Below are positions 16,309 to 24,330 of a DNA stretch of 38,912 nt, in pieces. The notes beneath the pieces are model-generated. The model ran no database searches. It had not been told where the DNA came from and saw nothing but the letters and a program-made list of their open reading frames with translations. Position 1 is the stretch's first letter; each line of letters begins with the position of its first letter. Origin of the DNA: DASYYE01 sp035946955 (GTDB lineage: Bacteria > Actinomycetota > Actinomycetes > Streptosporangiales > Streptosporangiaceae); assembly GCA_035946955.1 (NCBI GenBank), contig DASYYE010000382.1, positions 1 to 38,912 of the forward strand, in the 5' to 3' direction. The position numbers and the translations under genes were made by a program.

Positions 16309-17138
16309 TCAGTACCAGGCCTGGTCCGCGTTTCCGTTGCAGCCCCACTGAATGGCGTACGCGCCCACACTGGTGCTCGCACCGGAGGTACCGAGGCACA
16401 TCCCGGAGTGCTCGTCGAGGATGTTCCAGATGGGCCATCCGGTGGACGTCGTACTACCGGTGTAGACCCACAGCCAGGTCTGGCCGGGGTGGCGGTTACA
16501 GCCCCGCTGGAGGATGGGAGCCCCCTGGCCGAGCGAACCATCCTGGACACCCAGGCACTTCCCGCTGTTGGCACTGGTGGAGTTCACGAATCCCGGCCCG
16601 CACCCGCAGCCGCTGGTACGCATTCCCCACCACTGCTTGGCCGCGCCCGTGTAGGTCCACTGATGGATGCGTGCACCGTCGTTGTGGGACACACGCTCGA
16701 CGTCCATGTACAGGCCCGAGTTGAGGTCGACCCAAGTGGACGGATCGGGCTCCTCTTCGGCGAGAACCCATTCGCAGTCGTTGTAGAGCTGGCCCTCTCC
16801 CCAATAGTAGAAGCACCGGCACACCAGCTCTTCGCTGGTGGCCAGGCCCGTCCACGTATCCCCACTGTTGGCCGACGTTCACGGGTACGGCCTACCGGCC
16901 ATCGGCACAATCTGGCGGGGTCGTGTCGCGGACGCGGTCACGGAGTGAGCCAGCCGCTGCCCAGCCGCACCCAGCAACGCCATCTTCCGATACGGCAATG
17001 GCGGGTACGGCAGCGGCGATTGTGACGACGTTGCCGTGCCAGGCGTCGGTGTGGCCAAGAGGAGGGAATAGCTCCGATGCCCGTCACCGCCGCCACAGTG
17101 GCCACGACCGTGGAGAGACGGAACCCGACTCCAGTCAC
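16309..17138 (-). pseudogene. Decayed secreted ricin-type beta-trefoil lectin
   Basis: The 3' part (16309-16878) encodes about 190 residues with a ricin B-type beta-trefoil: three repeats with Gln-Trp ends (ARIHQW, PGQTWLW, NADQAW), and SGKCLGV and SGMCLGT carbohydrate-binding segments. A stop codon (TGA, 16879-16881) interrupts the frame. On its 5' side the same frame continues for another hundred codons (LLLATPTPGTATSSQ ... QRLAHSVTASATRP). The signal peptide (VTGVGFRLSTVVATVAAVTG) is in a different frame, starting at a GTG at 17138 after a G-rich ribosome-binding-like run. One frameshift near 17070 plus one stop therefore separate a secreted lectin from its signal peptide. Sequencing error is the alternative. 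The last 171 residues could still be made from GTG 16824 but would not be exported. Confidence 0.72.
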
Positions 17139-17262
17139 GGCCCCACCCTGGAGCGCCGCGCTCCCGGGCCGGCAGGCTCACAACCGGGCCGGTACCGCGG
17201 TGGAGCGGATTCAGCGCCGCGTGGGCGAGATCGCGACCGGCCCAGCCGGATGCCCCCGATTC

Positions 17263-18450
17263 CTAGCCTGCCCACTGATAAGCCAGGAACAATAGCCCCA
17301 CCACAGTGGCGAGCGGCGCGCTCACGCCGAGGTAGACGTAGTGCACCCATGACCGGCGAGCTGCCAGCCCGGCGAGCGCGGTCCAGACGGGGAAGAGCAC
17401 CAGGAGCGTGCGCGGGCAGGTCTGGTACCAGGTTTGCGTGCCGAGCGCGAGCGCGGCGAGCCCGCAGTACACAGCCTCGGGCCAGCGGTGCCAGCAGAGG
17501 AACGCGAGCGTGGCCAGGAGCATCGCGGCCATCGCGGCGAACTCTAGCTGGAACTCAAACGCGTAAGCGGCGCTGAACGGGTGCTGGAACGCAGCCCACC
17601 AGGTGGTCGTCAGTGCCTGGATCGGGGTGACCAGATGCAGGTCCCAGCCGGCCTGCTGCGCGTTTGTCCAGGCTTGCCAGGTGCCGGTGTGGATCGTCAG
17701 GTAGGTCTCGTAGACAGCGGGCCCGGTGAGGGCGCAGCAGGCTTTCGCCGCGTCCGCCAGGCGTGACCCGCGCGGGCCGGTAAGTGCCATCACGGCCAGC
17801 GCCGGGATCATGAAGAGGGCGTCCGGGCGGACGAGCCCCGACAGTCCCGCAAGGAGCGCGGCGTGCCACCACCGGCCACGGGTCGCGGCATGCCAGGCCG
17901 GGATCGCGAACGCCAGGAACAAGCACTCCGAGTACCCGACCATGAGGAAGACCGCAGCGGGTGCGGTGAGGAGGTAGAGCACCGCCCGGCGCCCCCCTGC
18001 GAGCCGGGAGAGCGAGACGACGGCGAAACACCCGGCGACGCCGGAGACGGCCAGTTCGGATAGCACCCAGTTGCGCAGGATCAGGTGCACCGCAGCCAAA
18101 GTCATCGGGTACCCGGGAAAGAACACCGCGTTGTGTGCGATCGAGTGCGGCGAGAAGTAGCCGTACTGGGCGATGTTCCTCAACAGGGCCGCGTCCCAGT
18201 GCTCGAACACCCCGGCCAGGGGCGCATGACTACGGGCGGTACGGAACACCCACGCGGCAGCCCAGGCCAGGACGAAAAGGGCCAGGTGCGCGGCGGCCCA
18301 CATGGCCAGCGCCGCACGGTCGCCGGAGCTGAGGCCCAGGCGCCACAGACGCACCCCGCCCAGCAGGCCACGGACCGCCGGCCTGGGTGGCGTCGGCCTG
18401 CCTCCCACGTCGTCAATTTGGACGAGTTCCCACTGCCCAGCCGCGTTCAT
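17263..18450 (-). CDS. PIG-V-type membrane mannosyltransferase (GT-C fold)
   Basis: This is a polytopic membrane protein of about 395 residues with nine or more hydrophobic helices. Near the N-terminus the first large loop reads VFEHWDAALLRNIAQYGYF, with the acidic Asp that polyprenyl-phosphate-sugar GT-C enzymes place there, followed by NAVFFPGYP. Both features match the PIG-V (GPI mannosyltransferase 2-like) family, of which actinobacteria have several members of unknown acceptor. The enzyme probably transfers mannose from polyprenyl-phosphate-mannose to an extracellular glycan or protein. The frame is open to a TTG at 18597. The ATG at 18450 is preferred because the extra 49 residues are basic and of low quality, though it lacks a clear ribosome-binding site. 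Confidence 0.82.
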   Translation of the reverse strand: MNAAGQWELVQIDDVGGRPTPPRPAVRGLLGGVRLWRLGLSSGDRAALAMWAAAHLALFVLAWAAAWVFRTARSHAPLAGVFEHWDAALLRNIAQYGYFSPHSIAHNAVFFPGYPMTLAAVHLILRNWVLSELAVSGVAGCFAVVSLSRLAGGRRAVLYLLTAPAAVFLMVGYSECLFLAFAIPAWHAATRGRWWHAALLAGLSGLVRPDALFMIPALAVMALTGPRGSRLADAAKACCALTGPAVYETYLTIHTGTWQAWTNAQQAGWDLHLVTPIQALTTTWWAAFQHPFSAAYAFEFQLEFAAMAAMLLATLAFLCWHRWPEAVYCGLAALALGTQTWYQTCPRTLLVLFPVWTALAGLAARRSWVHYVYLGVSAPLATVVGLLFLAYQWAG

Positions 18451-18715
18451 TGGTGGCACGGCGCTGACCGGTCTCGCCGACAGGACACCGGCTCTGGTAC
18501 GGCCACAGGATTCTCCGGCTGGTTGATGTAATCGCCCGTTGCAGCGGTCTCCAGGGGACGATAGGCGCCGGTCCTCATGAGGTGACTGCGCGGCCAAGGC
18601 TGCCTTGTGCCGCTACCAGACCGCTACCGCGTCACTACCGTTTAGTCGATGCCCAGCGGACCCCTGGCGCGCCACCGTGGTCGCCGGACGTGACGCGCGC
18701 CCGGATGGTGTTCGC

Positions 18716-19090
18716 TCAGGACTCAGGTGGGATCCAATACGGGTGCCAGTGGATGTTCAACTGGCCATCGGTCCCCGCGAAGACGTTGTACTGACCACCG
18801 ATAGGTCCATGTTGCCCGGATCAACATCAGTGATGTCACCACCTGTGTACGTCGAGTTGGTCCGTCCGCCTGATTGTCATATAGACCGGTCCCGCCATTC
18901 AGGTGAGCAATATAGACCGTGTGGCTAGGGCAGGAGTTGGTGTTCAGCAGGGCGATGTTCACGTGCTCCACAGCGGGCGTACTCGCTTCGCTGCCGGCGC
19001 TGACCACCTTGACCTGCGTCTAGTCGTCAGCGATCAGGTAGCGGCCGGGGAAGGCGGGGATAGCCGGGCGCCCTGATCGAGGACGGCCAC
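18716..19090 (-). pseudogene. Remnant of an unrecognised protein gene, with stop codon and frameshifts
   Basis: Protein-like segments follow each other on the minus strand in changing frames. About 19090-19022 reads PAIPAFPGRYLIADD and then a TAG. The same frame continues as VKVVSAGSEASTPAVEHVNI to about 18840, with further natural-looking text (SCPSHTVYIAHLNGGTGLYD). The frame then shifts to DITDVDPGNMD, and again to IGGQYNVFAGTDGQLNIHWH, ending PYWIPPES with a stop at 18716-18718. A single TAG (likely from CAG) and two indels would repair it. I do not recognise the family. The composition suggests a secreted or surface protein. Bases 18451-18715 and 19091-19288 hold no clear gene, although the latter has leftward open text (RAESQLMLGALAHAARKAL) that may belong to the same remnant. 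Confidence 0.5.
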
Positions 19091-19288
19091 CGCGGCGGTC
19101 AGGGCCTTGCGGGCGGCGTGAGCCAGCGCGCCGAGCATGAGCTGGGACTCGGCCCGGACCCTGTCCGTCCGGTGGTGCGCGCGCATCTCCGGGTGGCAGG
19201 CCACCTTCGGCGAAGCTGCGCGTGACCCGCTGGGCGCCGCGGGCACCGTGCTCGCACCATTGCGGCGCATCACCGAGGTCACGTCATG

Positions 19289-19320
19289 ACGGAAGGCCCG
19301 CCGGGGGGCGGGCCTTCCGT
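19289..19320. terminator. Perfect 14-bp hairpin after the 257-residue gene
   Basis: Bases 19289-19302 pair exactly with 19307-19320 around a GGGG loop. It begins 15 bases past the stop of the leftward gene at 19336, and is the likely terminator of that gene. Confidence 0.8.
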
Positions 19321-19335
19321 AGCGCTCCGGCGGGG

Positions 19336-20109
19336 CTAGGTGGTGGTGCCTGCCGGGCCGGTCACTTTGCCGATCACCTTCTCCAGGTTCTTGTTCTGGT
19401 GCACCTCGCCGAACAGCGCTACGCCCCGGTGCAGTTCGTCCCAGGCTGTCTGGTCCCAGGTGACGGTTGGCACCGGCCCTGGATAGATGGCGCCGAGCTG
19501 GTAGCCACCAGCGGCGATGATGTGCGCAGTGGCCTGCGCCCGGACTGAGCCGGCCTGCTGGAGCTGGCGGGCGATCCGCGCTGCCTCCTGCCCAGCCTGG
19601 CTGATCCCGTTGCGGCGCCCGTAGAAGTACCCGATCACCCTGATCTCCTGCTCGCGCAGCTCCAGCTTGAGAAGCCGCTCCAGGCTGTAACTCTCGCCAG
19701 CGGAGGTGGCTGCCCGGTACGCGGCGCGTTCCTGCGCGGCGGCTGCCCTGGCGAGTTCCTGGAACTGCGGTGACCACTGCACCGTCTGCAGGAACTTCAG
19801 CGTCTCGCTGACCGCGAACGAGCGGTAGGGGTGGCTGAAGCAGCACAAGACGCCGCACATGCTCAGCGCGGCAGCCGGGGAGTCGGCGAATATCTGGTTC
19901 GCGCCCTCGATCATCTGGGCCACGTCACCGCGCGCGTCCAGTTTCAGCGGCGGCAGGTAGGACACATCTACCCGGAAGATCGGGGGCACCTGGCGCCCCG
20001 GCGGCGGGGTGACGCCGGCCATCCGGCGGAGCTCGCGCAACTCCCCAGGAGAGACCCGGGCGGCAGCCCTGGGCTGGCTGGACTGCTGACGGCGTGTTGC
20101 CTGAGCCAT
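19336..20109 (-). CDS. Hypothetical protein, 257 residues
   Basis: The start is well supported: GGAGG lies seven bases before the ATG at 20109. The N-terminal 45 residues are basic and Gln/Pro-rich and probably disordered. The core (about 48-225) is mostly alpha-helical and polar, with a hydrophobic Cys-containing patch (ALSMCGVLCCFSHP) at about residues 79-95 and a helical run SLERLLKLELREQEIRVIGY. The C-terminus ends in a Thr run. There is no signal peptide, no clear membrane helix and no family I can name. Codon use is normal for the region. It stands alone, with a terminator behind it and a 420-base gap before the next gene, which is divergent. Confidence 0.8.
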   Translation of the reverse strand: MAQATRRQQSSQPRAAARVSPGELRELRRMAGVTPPPGRQVPPIFRVDVSYLPPLKLDARGDVAQMIEGANQIFADSPAAALSMCGVLCCFSHPYRSFAVSETLKFLQTVQWSPQFQELARAAAAQERAAYRAATSAGESYSLERLLKLELREQEIRVIGYFYGRRNGISQAGQEAARIARQLQQAGSVRAQATAHIIAAGGYQLGAIYPGPVPTVTWDQTAWDELHRGVALFGEVHQNKNLEKVIGKVTGPAGTTT

Positions 20110-20529
20110 GGGAGTCCTCCTCGTCTCCCGTCCCAGCCCTGCCTATGGCAGGTTTCCCGAAACTGGCCACGTTACGCCCAGCCAGAACAGCGTCAATACC
20201 CTCGAGTGCTACAAAGGGCTATCCGCCTGGGCAGGCCGACGCAGGTCGCGGAGCGTGACCGGCCGGGCAGCCCTCGTGGCACTGAGTCGCTGGTTACGCA
20301 GGAATGCAGCAGGCATGGGCCCAGGCTGCACACCTTCTCATCCCCCGCGCCTGAGTGCACGGGCACAGGCTCACCGTGGGTTAGCCGCATCACCACAAAG
20401 GCGGCACACCCACGTGACACCAGTGACAGCGAAGCCACCCCTGTGACAGCACCGCGAACCCGGTCAGATGCGGGTTCACCGTTGCGCAAGTCTTCTGGCA
20501 CCCGGCCAGCCCGCTACGCTGATGTGCTC
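20110..20529. other. Divergent intergenic region without a recognised gene
   Basis: This stretch separates the leftward 257-residue gene from the rightward PPOX-family gene and must hold both promoters. Open frames through it on either strand have no recognisable motifs. No strong inverted repeat was found by eye. Confidence 0.5.
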
Positions 20530-20964
20530 ATGGGCTACACCGACGCACCGCCCGGCTGGTGGCGGGAGTTTATCGTGGCCTCGCCCGCCCGCACAGCCAA
20601 GCTGGCCGTGGTCCGGGCGGACGGCTCCCCCCACGTGGCCCCGGTCTGGACCGACCTCGACGGCGACCAGGTCATCTTCATGACCTCAGCGGATACGGTC
20701 AAGGGCAAGGCCATCCTGCGCGATCCCCGAGTGTCACTGTGCTGGGACGACGAACAGCCGCCATTCAGTTTCGTGACCATATCCGGGACCGCAGCGACCT
20801 CCGCCGACCCCGGTGAACTGCTGCGGTGGGCCACCCGCATCGGCGGGCGGTACATGGGCGCTGACCGTGCGCAGGAGTTCGGGCGGCGCAACGCCGTCCC
20901 ACCCGAACTCGTCGTGCGGGTCACCCCCACCCGAATCCTCGCCAAGGTCGACGTCGCAAACTAG
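20530..20964 (+). CDS. PPOX-fold flavin/F420-dependent oxidoreductase
   Basis: The 144-residue product has the split beta-barrel of the pyridoxamine-5'-phosphate-oxidase-like family. Recognisable segments are ARTAKLAVVRADGSPHVAPVW (first strands, with the His-Val-Ala-Pro-Val-Trp core), VIFMTSADTVKGKAILRDPR (phosphate-binding Lys/Arg region) and VTISGTAATSADPGELLRW. Actinobacterial members of this size bind FMN or coenzyme F420 as dimers and reduce a range of small molecules. The ATG at 20530 is the first Met of the domain; a GTG two codons upstream is possible. The open frame extends far upstream but is not coding there. A hairpin at 21138 may end its transcript. Confidence 0.88.
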   Translation: MGYTDAPPGWWREFIVASPARTAKLAVVRADGSPHVAPVWTDLDGDQVIFMTSADTVKGKAILRDPRVSLCWDDEQPPFSFVTISGTAATSADPGELLRWATRIGGRYMGADRAQEFGRRNAVPPELVVRVTPTRILAKVDVAN

Positions 20965-21137
20965 ACCCTCCGGTAACCACCACCCGCCCCACCAACAGCC
21001 ATACCCAGCCCCGGCCTCGCCCCAGACCCCAGCACACCGCATCGCCGACTTTGCGCCGCTGATGATTGTGTCGGAGGCGTGGGCTGCTGCCGCCCAGATC
21101 ACCTCTTATGGGCGTGCTGCCACCTCAGCTAGAAGAG

Positions 21138-21162
21138 ATGGCCCCAAGGCGCAGGGGGCCAT
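21138..21162. terminator. Hairpin between the PPOX and carboxylesterase genes
   Basis: ATGGCCCC at 21138-21145 pairs with GGGGCCAT at 21155-21162 around a nine-base loop, followed by an A/T-rich AATTAGAT. It is a plausible terminator for the PPOX gene. No gene is seen in 20965-21205. Confidence 0.5.
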
Positions 21163-21205
21163 AATTAGATAGGCCTCCGGCGCGGCCAGACGCGATGATC
21201 CGGTC

Positions 21206-22816
21206 ATGACCGAAACTCCGTCCGGGCCCCGCCCCGTGCTCATCAACACCACCGCCGGAACGGTGCGCGGTAGCCAGGAGAACGGTGTGGCCGTCTTCCG
21301 CGGCATCCCATTCGCCGAACCGCCCGTAGGTGCACTGCGTTTCGCCGCGCCACGGCCAGTGCAGGGATGGGAGGGGGTGCGGCCCGCCCTGGATTTCGGG
21401 CCGCCGCCCCCGCAGGGCATGGGTGTGGCACAGGACGCGCAGGGCGACGACTGGCTGACGGTCAACGTGTGGACGCCCGAGCCGGACCCGGGTGCGGGGC
21501 GTGCCGTGATGGTGTGGATCCACGGTGGCGCCTACATGCTCGGCACATCCGGGCTTCCGGAGTTTGACGCCGCCTGTCTCGCCGGGGAAGGCAACGTCGT
21601 CGTGGTGACGTTCAACTACCGCGTCGGGGTGGAGGGCTTTGCACTGATCGAGGGCGCACCCGCCAACCGGGGGCTGCTCGATCAGGTCGCGGCTCTGGAG
21701 TGGGTGCGCGACAACATCCAGGCCCTCGGCGGCGACCCCGGCCGCGTCACCGTCTTCGGCCAGTCGGCGGGCGCCGGCTCTGTCGCCGCGCTGCTGGCGA
21801 TGCCCGCCGCGACCGGGCTGTTCCGCAGAGCCGTCGCACAAAGCATGCCGGGCACGTTCTTCACGCCGGAACTCGCCACCGGCATCGCTTCGGTGTGTGC
21901 GTCCGAACTGGGCCTGCGGCCCACGGCCGCCGAACTGTCCTCGGTGGACCCGCTTGTGCTGGCCGTCGCGGGGGACGCGGTCACCGCGCGCCTGCCCGAA
22001 TCCGTGGAGCGGTGGGGCCCGGTCGCGTACCGGTCGATCACGTTCGCGCCCGTGGTCGAGGGGGACTCCCTGCCGGTAACGCCCTGGCAGGCGCTGGCCG
22101 GCGGCGCGGGCACGGGCATCGACCTCCTCGCCGGGCACACACGCGACGAGCATCGCCTGCTGAGCCTGCTCGATGGCCTGCTCGGGCAGGTGACGCACGA
22201 GCAGGCCGAACAGGCCCTGCGGATCCTCGCCCCGGGCCCGGACGGCGCGCGCCGCTACCGCGAGGGCCTTCCCGGCGCGGGCCCCAACGAGCTGCACGAG
22301 ACAGTCAACTCGGACTGGCTGTTCCGCATGCCGAGCCTCCACCTCGCCCAGGCGCACCACGACGCCGGCGGCCGGGCCTACGTCTACGAGCTGACCTGGC
22401 CCGCCCCGGGCATGGGCGGCATCCTTGGCGCCTGCCACGGCCTCGATGTACCTCTCGTCTTCGGCAACCTGGACCGCGGGCAGCCCGCCACCCTGATCGG
22501 CGACGGCCCACACCCCGAGGCGGAAGCGCTGTCCGCACAGATGCGTGCCGCATGGACCCGGTTCGCCGTCAACGGCGACCCCGGGTGGCCCGCCTACGAC
22601 TCCGAACAGCGCCTGACGCAGGTCTACGACGCACACCCGAAGGTCGCCCCCTACCCAGAAGAGACCTCACGCCTCATCTGGCAGCACCACACCTTCGCCC
22701 CGCTGACGCCTCCGAGATCATCTCCCGGCAACACAGCACACCCGGAGCCGAGCCCGAGGTTAGGTGACCCGCGCGGGCACGCCAGATCAGCCCATTCTGC
22801 GCGGCCCAGCCGGTGA
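21206..22816 (+). CDS. Type-B carboxylesterase (alpha/beta hydrolase)
   Basis: This 536-residue protein belongs to the carboxylesterase type B family (PnbA-like). The first strands read AGTVRG and VAVFRGIPFAEPPVGALRF. The oxyanion hole is HGGAY (106-110). The nucleophile elbow is GQSAG with Ser187, preceded by GDPGRVTVF. The triad is completed by Glu315 (HTRDEH) and His411 (CHGLDVP). Such enzymes cleave carboxylic esters; the substrate is unknown. No signal peptide is present, so it acts in the cytoplasm. The C-terminal 40 residues after HHTFAPL are Pro/Ser/Arg-rich with no domain, and look like a read-through tail into DNA that was once non-coding. The ATG at 21206 begins well before the first conserved strand. 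Confidence 0.94.
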   Translation: MTETPSGPRPVLINTTAGTVRGSQENGVAVFRGIPFAEPPVGALRFAAPRPVQGWEGVRPALDFGPPPPQGMGVAQDAQGDDWLTVNVWTPEPDPGAGRAVMVWIHGGAYMLGTSGLPEFDAACLAGEGNVVVVTFNYRVGVEGFALIEGAPANRGLLDQVAALEWVRDNIQALGGDPGRVTVFGQSAGAGSVAALLAMPAATGLFRRAVAQSMPGTFFTPELATGIASVCASELGLRPTAAELSSVDPLVLAVAGDAVTARLPESVERWGPVAYRSITFAPVVEGDSLPVTPWQALAGGAGTGIDLLAGHTRDEHRLLSLLDGLLGQVTHEQAEQALRILAPGPDGARRYREGLPGAGPNELHETVNSDWLFRMPSLHLAQAHHDAGGRAYVYELTWPAPGMGGILGACHGLDVPLVFGNLDRGQPATLIGDGPHPEAEALSAQMRAAWTRFAVNGDPGWPAYDSEQRLTQVYDAHPKVAPYPEETSRLIWQHHTFAPLTPPRSSPGNTAHPEPSPRLGDPRGHARSAHSARPSR

Positions 22817-23139
22817 TCGCCGGGAGCTCTGCAGCCACGCCGAACGGCGGGACTGCGCGCAGCGACCGCGGAGCAGTGTTGGTCGCTGAGCGCGATCGGT
22901 CCGCGAGCCCGCATATGCCGGACCGCCGGCTCGGCACGGTCGGCTGAGCCGTGCCGGGGCTTCCTGCCCGCACTCAGATCTCTCCTGTTCTGCGCGGGCC
23001 GACGCTCCACGAGCAGCAGTTTCGCTGCGGAGCAGTCCAGTTCCTTGGGAGGTCGAGGTGGCACGTTTAAGCGGTCACGCGGACCCCTTCCGTAGAAGGT
23101 GGTCTTGGGTGAGACCTCTTCTGGGGGGCTCCGGGGTAG
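22817..23139. other. Intergenic region, no intact gene
   Basis: The open frames here lack family motifs. A leftward open frame overlapping the region (22651-23307) is mostly Arg/Pro-rich shadow text. The segment ends at the in-frame TAG (23137-23139) upstream of the Ig-like remnant. Confidence 0.45.
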
Positions 23140-23808
23140 CCCGGTTCGTTCGCGTGTCTGCCCTACGCTGTCGTCCAGGCCAGCCAGTCCGGCGATGGCA
23201 CTCCGACCGGCACCGTCACCTTCTTCGTCTGCAACCCGGCCCAGACGAGCGGAGGGGCCCGCCCGGACCCGAACGGCACCCAGGTCGGCAACCCGGTCAC
23301 CACGCAAGCGGTCAGCGGGTCGAGCCCGCCCGCGTCGTCCGCTGACTCCAGCGCGGTCACCGCCAACATGACCGGCACCTGGTGCTTCCGCGCCGTGTAC
23401 ACCCCGGGCGGGGCCAACGGGAGCAACTACACCGGATCGAGCGACGCCACCTCCGGTGAGTGCTTCACCGTCACCGACACGACATCGAGCACCTCGGCCC
23501 AGGACTGGCTACCCAACGACACAGCAACCATCAGCTCGGCCAATGGCGCGCCACTGAGCGGGACGCTGTCCGCCCAGCTCTACACGGGAGACAACTGCGG
23601 TGTCACCTCAGGCGCCGTGGTCGGCGGGCAGCTCTATTCCAAGACGCTGCCGGGAACCAGTTCCTCGGCGACACTGACCACGAGCAACACCACCTTCAAA
23701 GTCACCGCCAGCGCAAGTGTCTCTTGGCTGGTCACCTTCACCAGCACCGATCCCAACGTGTCGGGCTCCAGCCACTGTGAATCGACGAGCCTGACCATCA
23801 ACAACTGA
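23140..23808 (+). pseudogene. 3' remnant of a secreted Ig-like-repeat protein
   Basis: After a TAG at 23137-23139 the frame stays open for 222 codons with strong coding character. It encodes beta-sandwich text of the bacterial Ig-like repeat type: GTPTGTVTFFVCNPAQT, then GTWCFRAVYTPGG, then DATSGECFTVTD, and a second unit that begins NDTATISSANGAPLSGTLSAQLYTGDNCG and ends WLVTFTSTDPNVSGSSHC. The paired Cys would form disulfides outside the cell. Up to the first Met (23368, mid-domain) there is no plausible start codon and no signal peptide, so this is the tail of a longer gene whose 5' part was lost. Long proteins with such repeats are usually adhesins or cell-surface proteins. A hairpin follows the stop. 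Confidence 0.72.
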
Positions 23809-23849
23809 ACCTGACGGAAACCCGGCTCAGACCAAGACCGCACCGACGA

Positions 23850-23878
23850 GAAGGGGGCCGGAACAACCGGCCCCCTTC
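23850..23878. terminator. 12-bp hairpin after the Ig-like remnant
   Basis: GAAGGGGGCCGG at 23850-23861 pairs exactly with CCGGCCCCCTTC at 23867-23878 around an AACAA loop, 42 bases past the stop. A pyrimidine-rich run (CCTCCCTACC) follows. It was probably the terminator of the original full-length gene. Confidence 0.75.
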
Positions 23879-23952
23879 CCTCCCTACCACGAGACCAGGC
23901 CTAGATCGAGCCCTGGCCAATGCGGACCGCGAGGCCAGCTGATGTTTGGTAT

Positions 23953-24267
23953 TTATTGGTGGGATAGCACGCGTGTTACGCCTGCAACGATGGTGCTTGC
24001 CAGGATCCATCCTGATGCTATGACTGCTGCCGCAAGCCATTGCCGCCAGCCGTGAGGGTCAAACGAGTTTTCCTGGCCGAAGTTGATTATTGGGAGCAGT
24101 AGGTCCAGGGTATACAGCGCGGGGTTGAAATCAGGTGATCCGTTACGTTCTAATGGTGATGGATGTTTGAGGGCGAAGGTGACTGTTCCGATGAGGAACA
24201 GTCCCGTAAGCCCTTTTCCTCCAGCGATGAAGATGGCCTCATCGCTTGCCTCAGTGGCGAGGCCGTG
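23953..24267 (-). pseudogene. C-terminal fragment of a membrane-associated oxidoreductase/pentapeptide-type protein
   Basis: This 104-codon leftward frame has no start codon; it is closed upstream by TGA (24268-24270) and ends with TAA at 23953. It encodes LTGLFLIGTVTFALKHPSP, then FNPALYTLDLLLPIINFGQE, then DPHGWRQWLAAAVIASGW and a final helix ending TRVLSHQ. I recognise this as the characteristic C-terminus (YTLDLLLP-NFGQE-HGW-QW, then a membrane helix) of the large actinobacterial membrane proteins annotated as membrane-associated oxidoreductases, often with pentapeptide repeats. The rest of the gene is missing. It lies antisense to the first open codons of the NB-ARC/TPR gene, which suggests that the ATPase gene landed in or beside this gene. 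Confidence 0.68.
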
Positions 24268-24330
24268 TCAAGCACCACCGCGATGGCAGATCTTGTGAAT
24301 GGCCTGGAAGTTAGACTCATACGGGGGTAC

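Noticed and set aside
19831..20529. Long N-terminal extension of the PPOX open frame
   Set aside because: It is antisense to the start of the well-supported 257-residue gene and has no motif; the conserved domain begins at the ATG at 20530.
21125..22636. 503-residue leftward open frame under the carboxylesterase
   Set aside because: It is a GC-codon shadow antisense to a gene with a complete catalytic triad; the translation is Gly/Arg/His-rich with no motif.
22651..23307. 218-residue leftward open frame after the carboxylesterase
   Set aside because: The text is Arg/Pro/Ala-rich, overlaps the esterase end and the Ig-like remnant, and shows no family motif.
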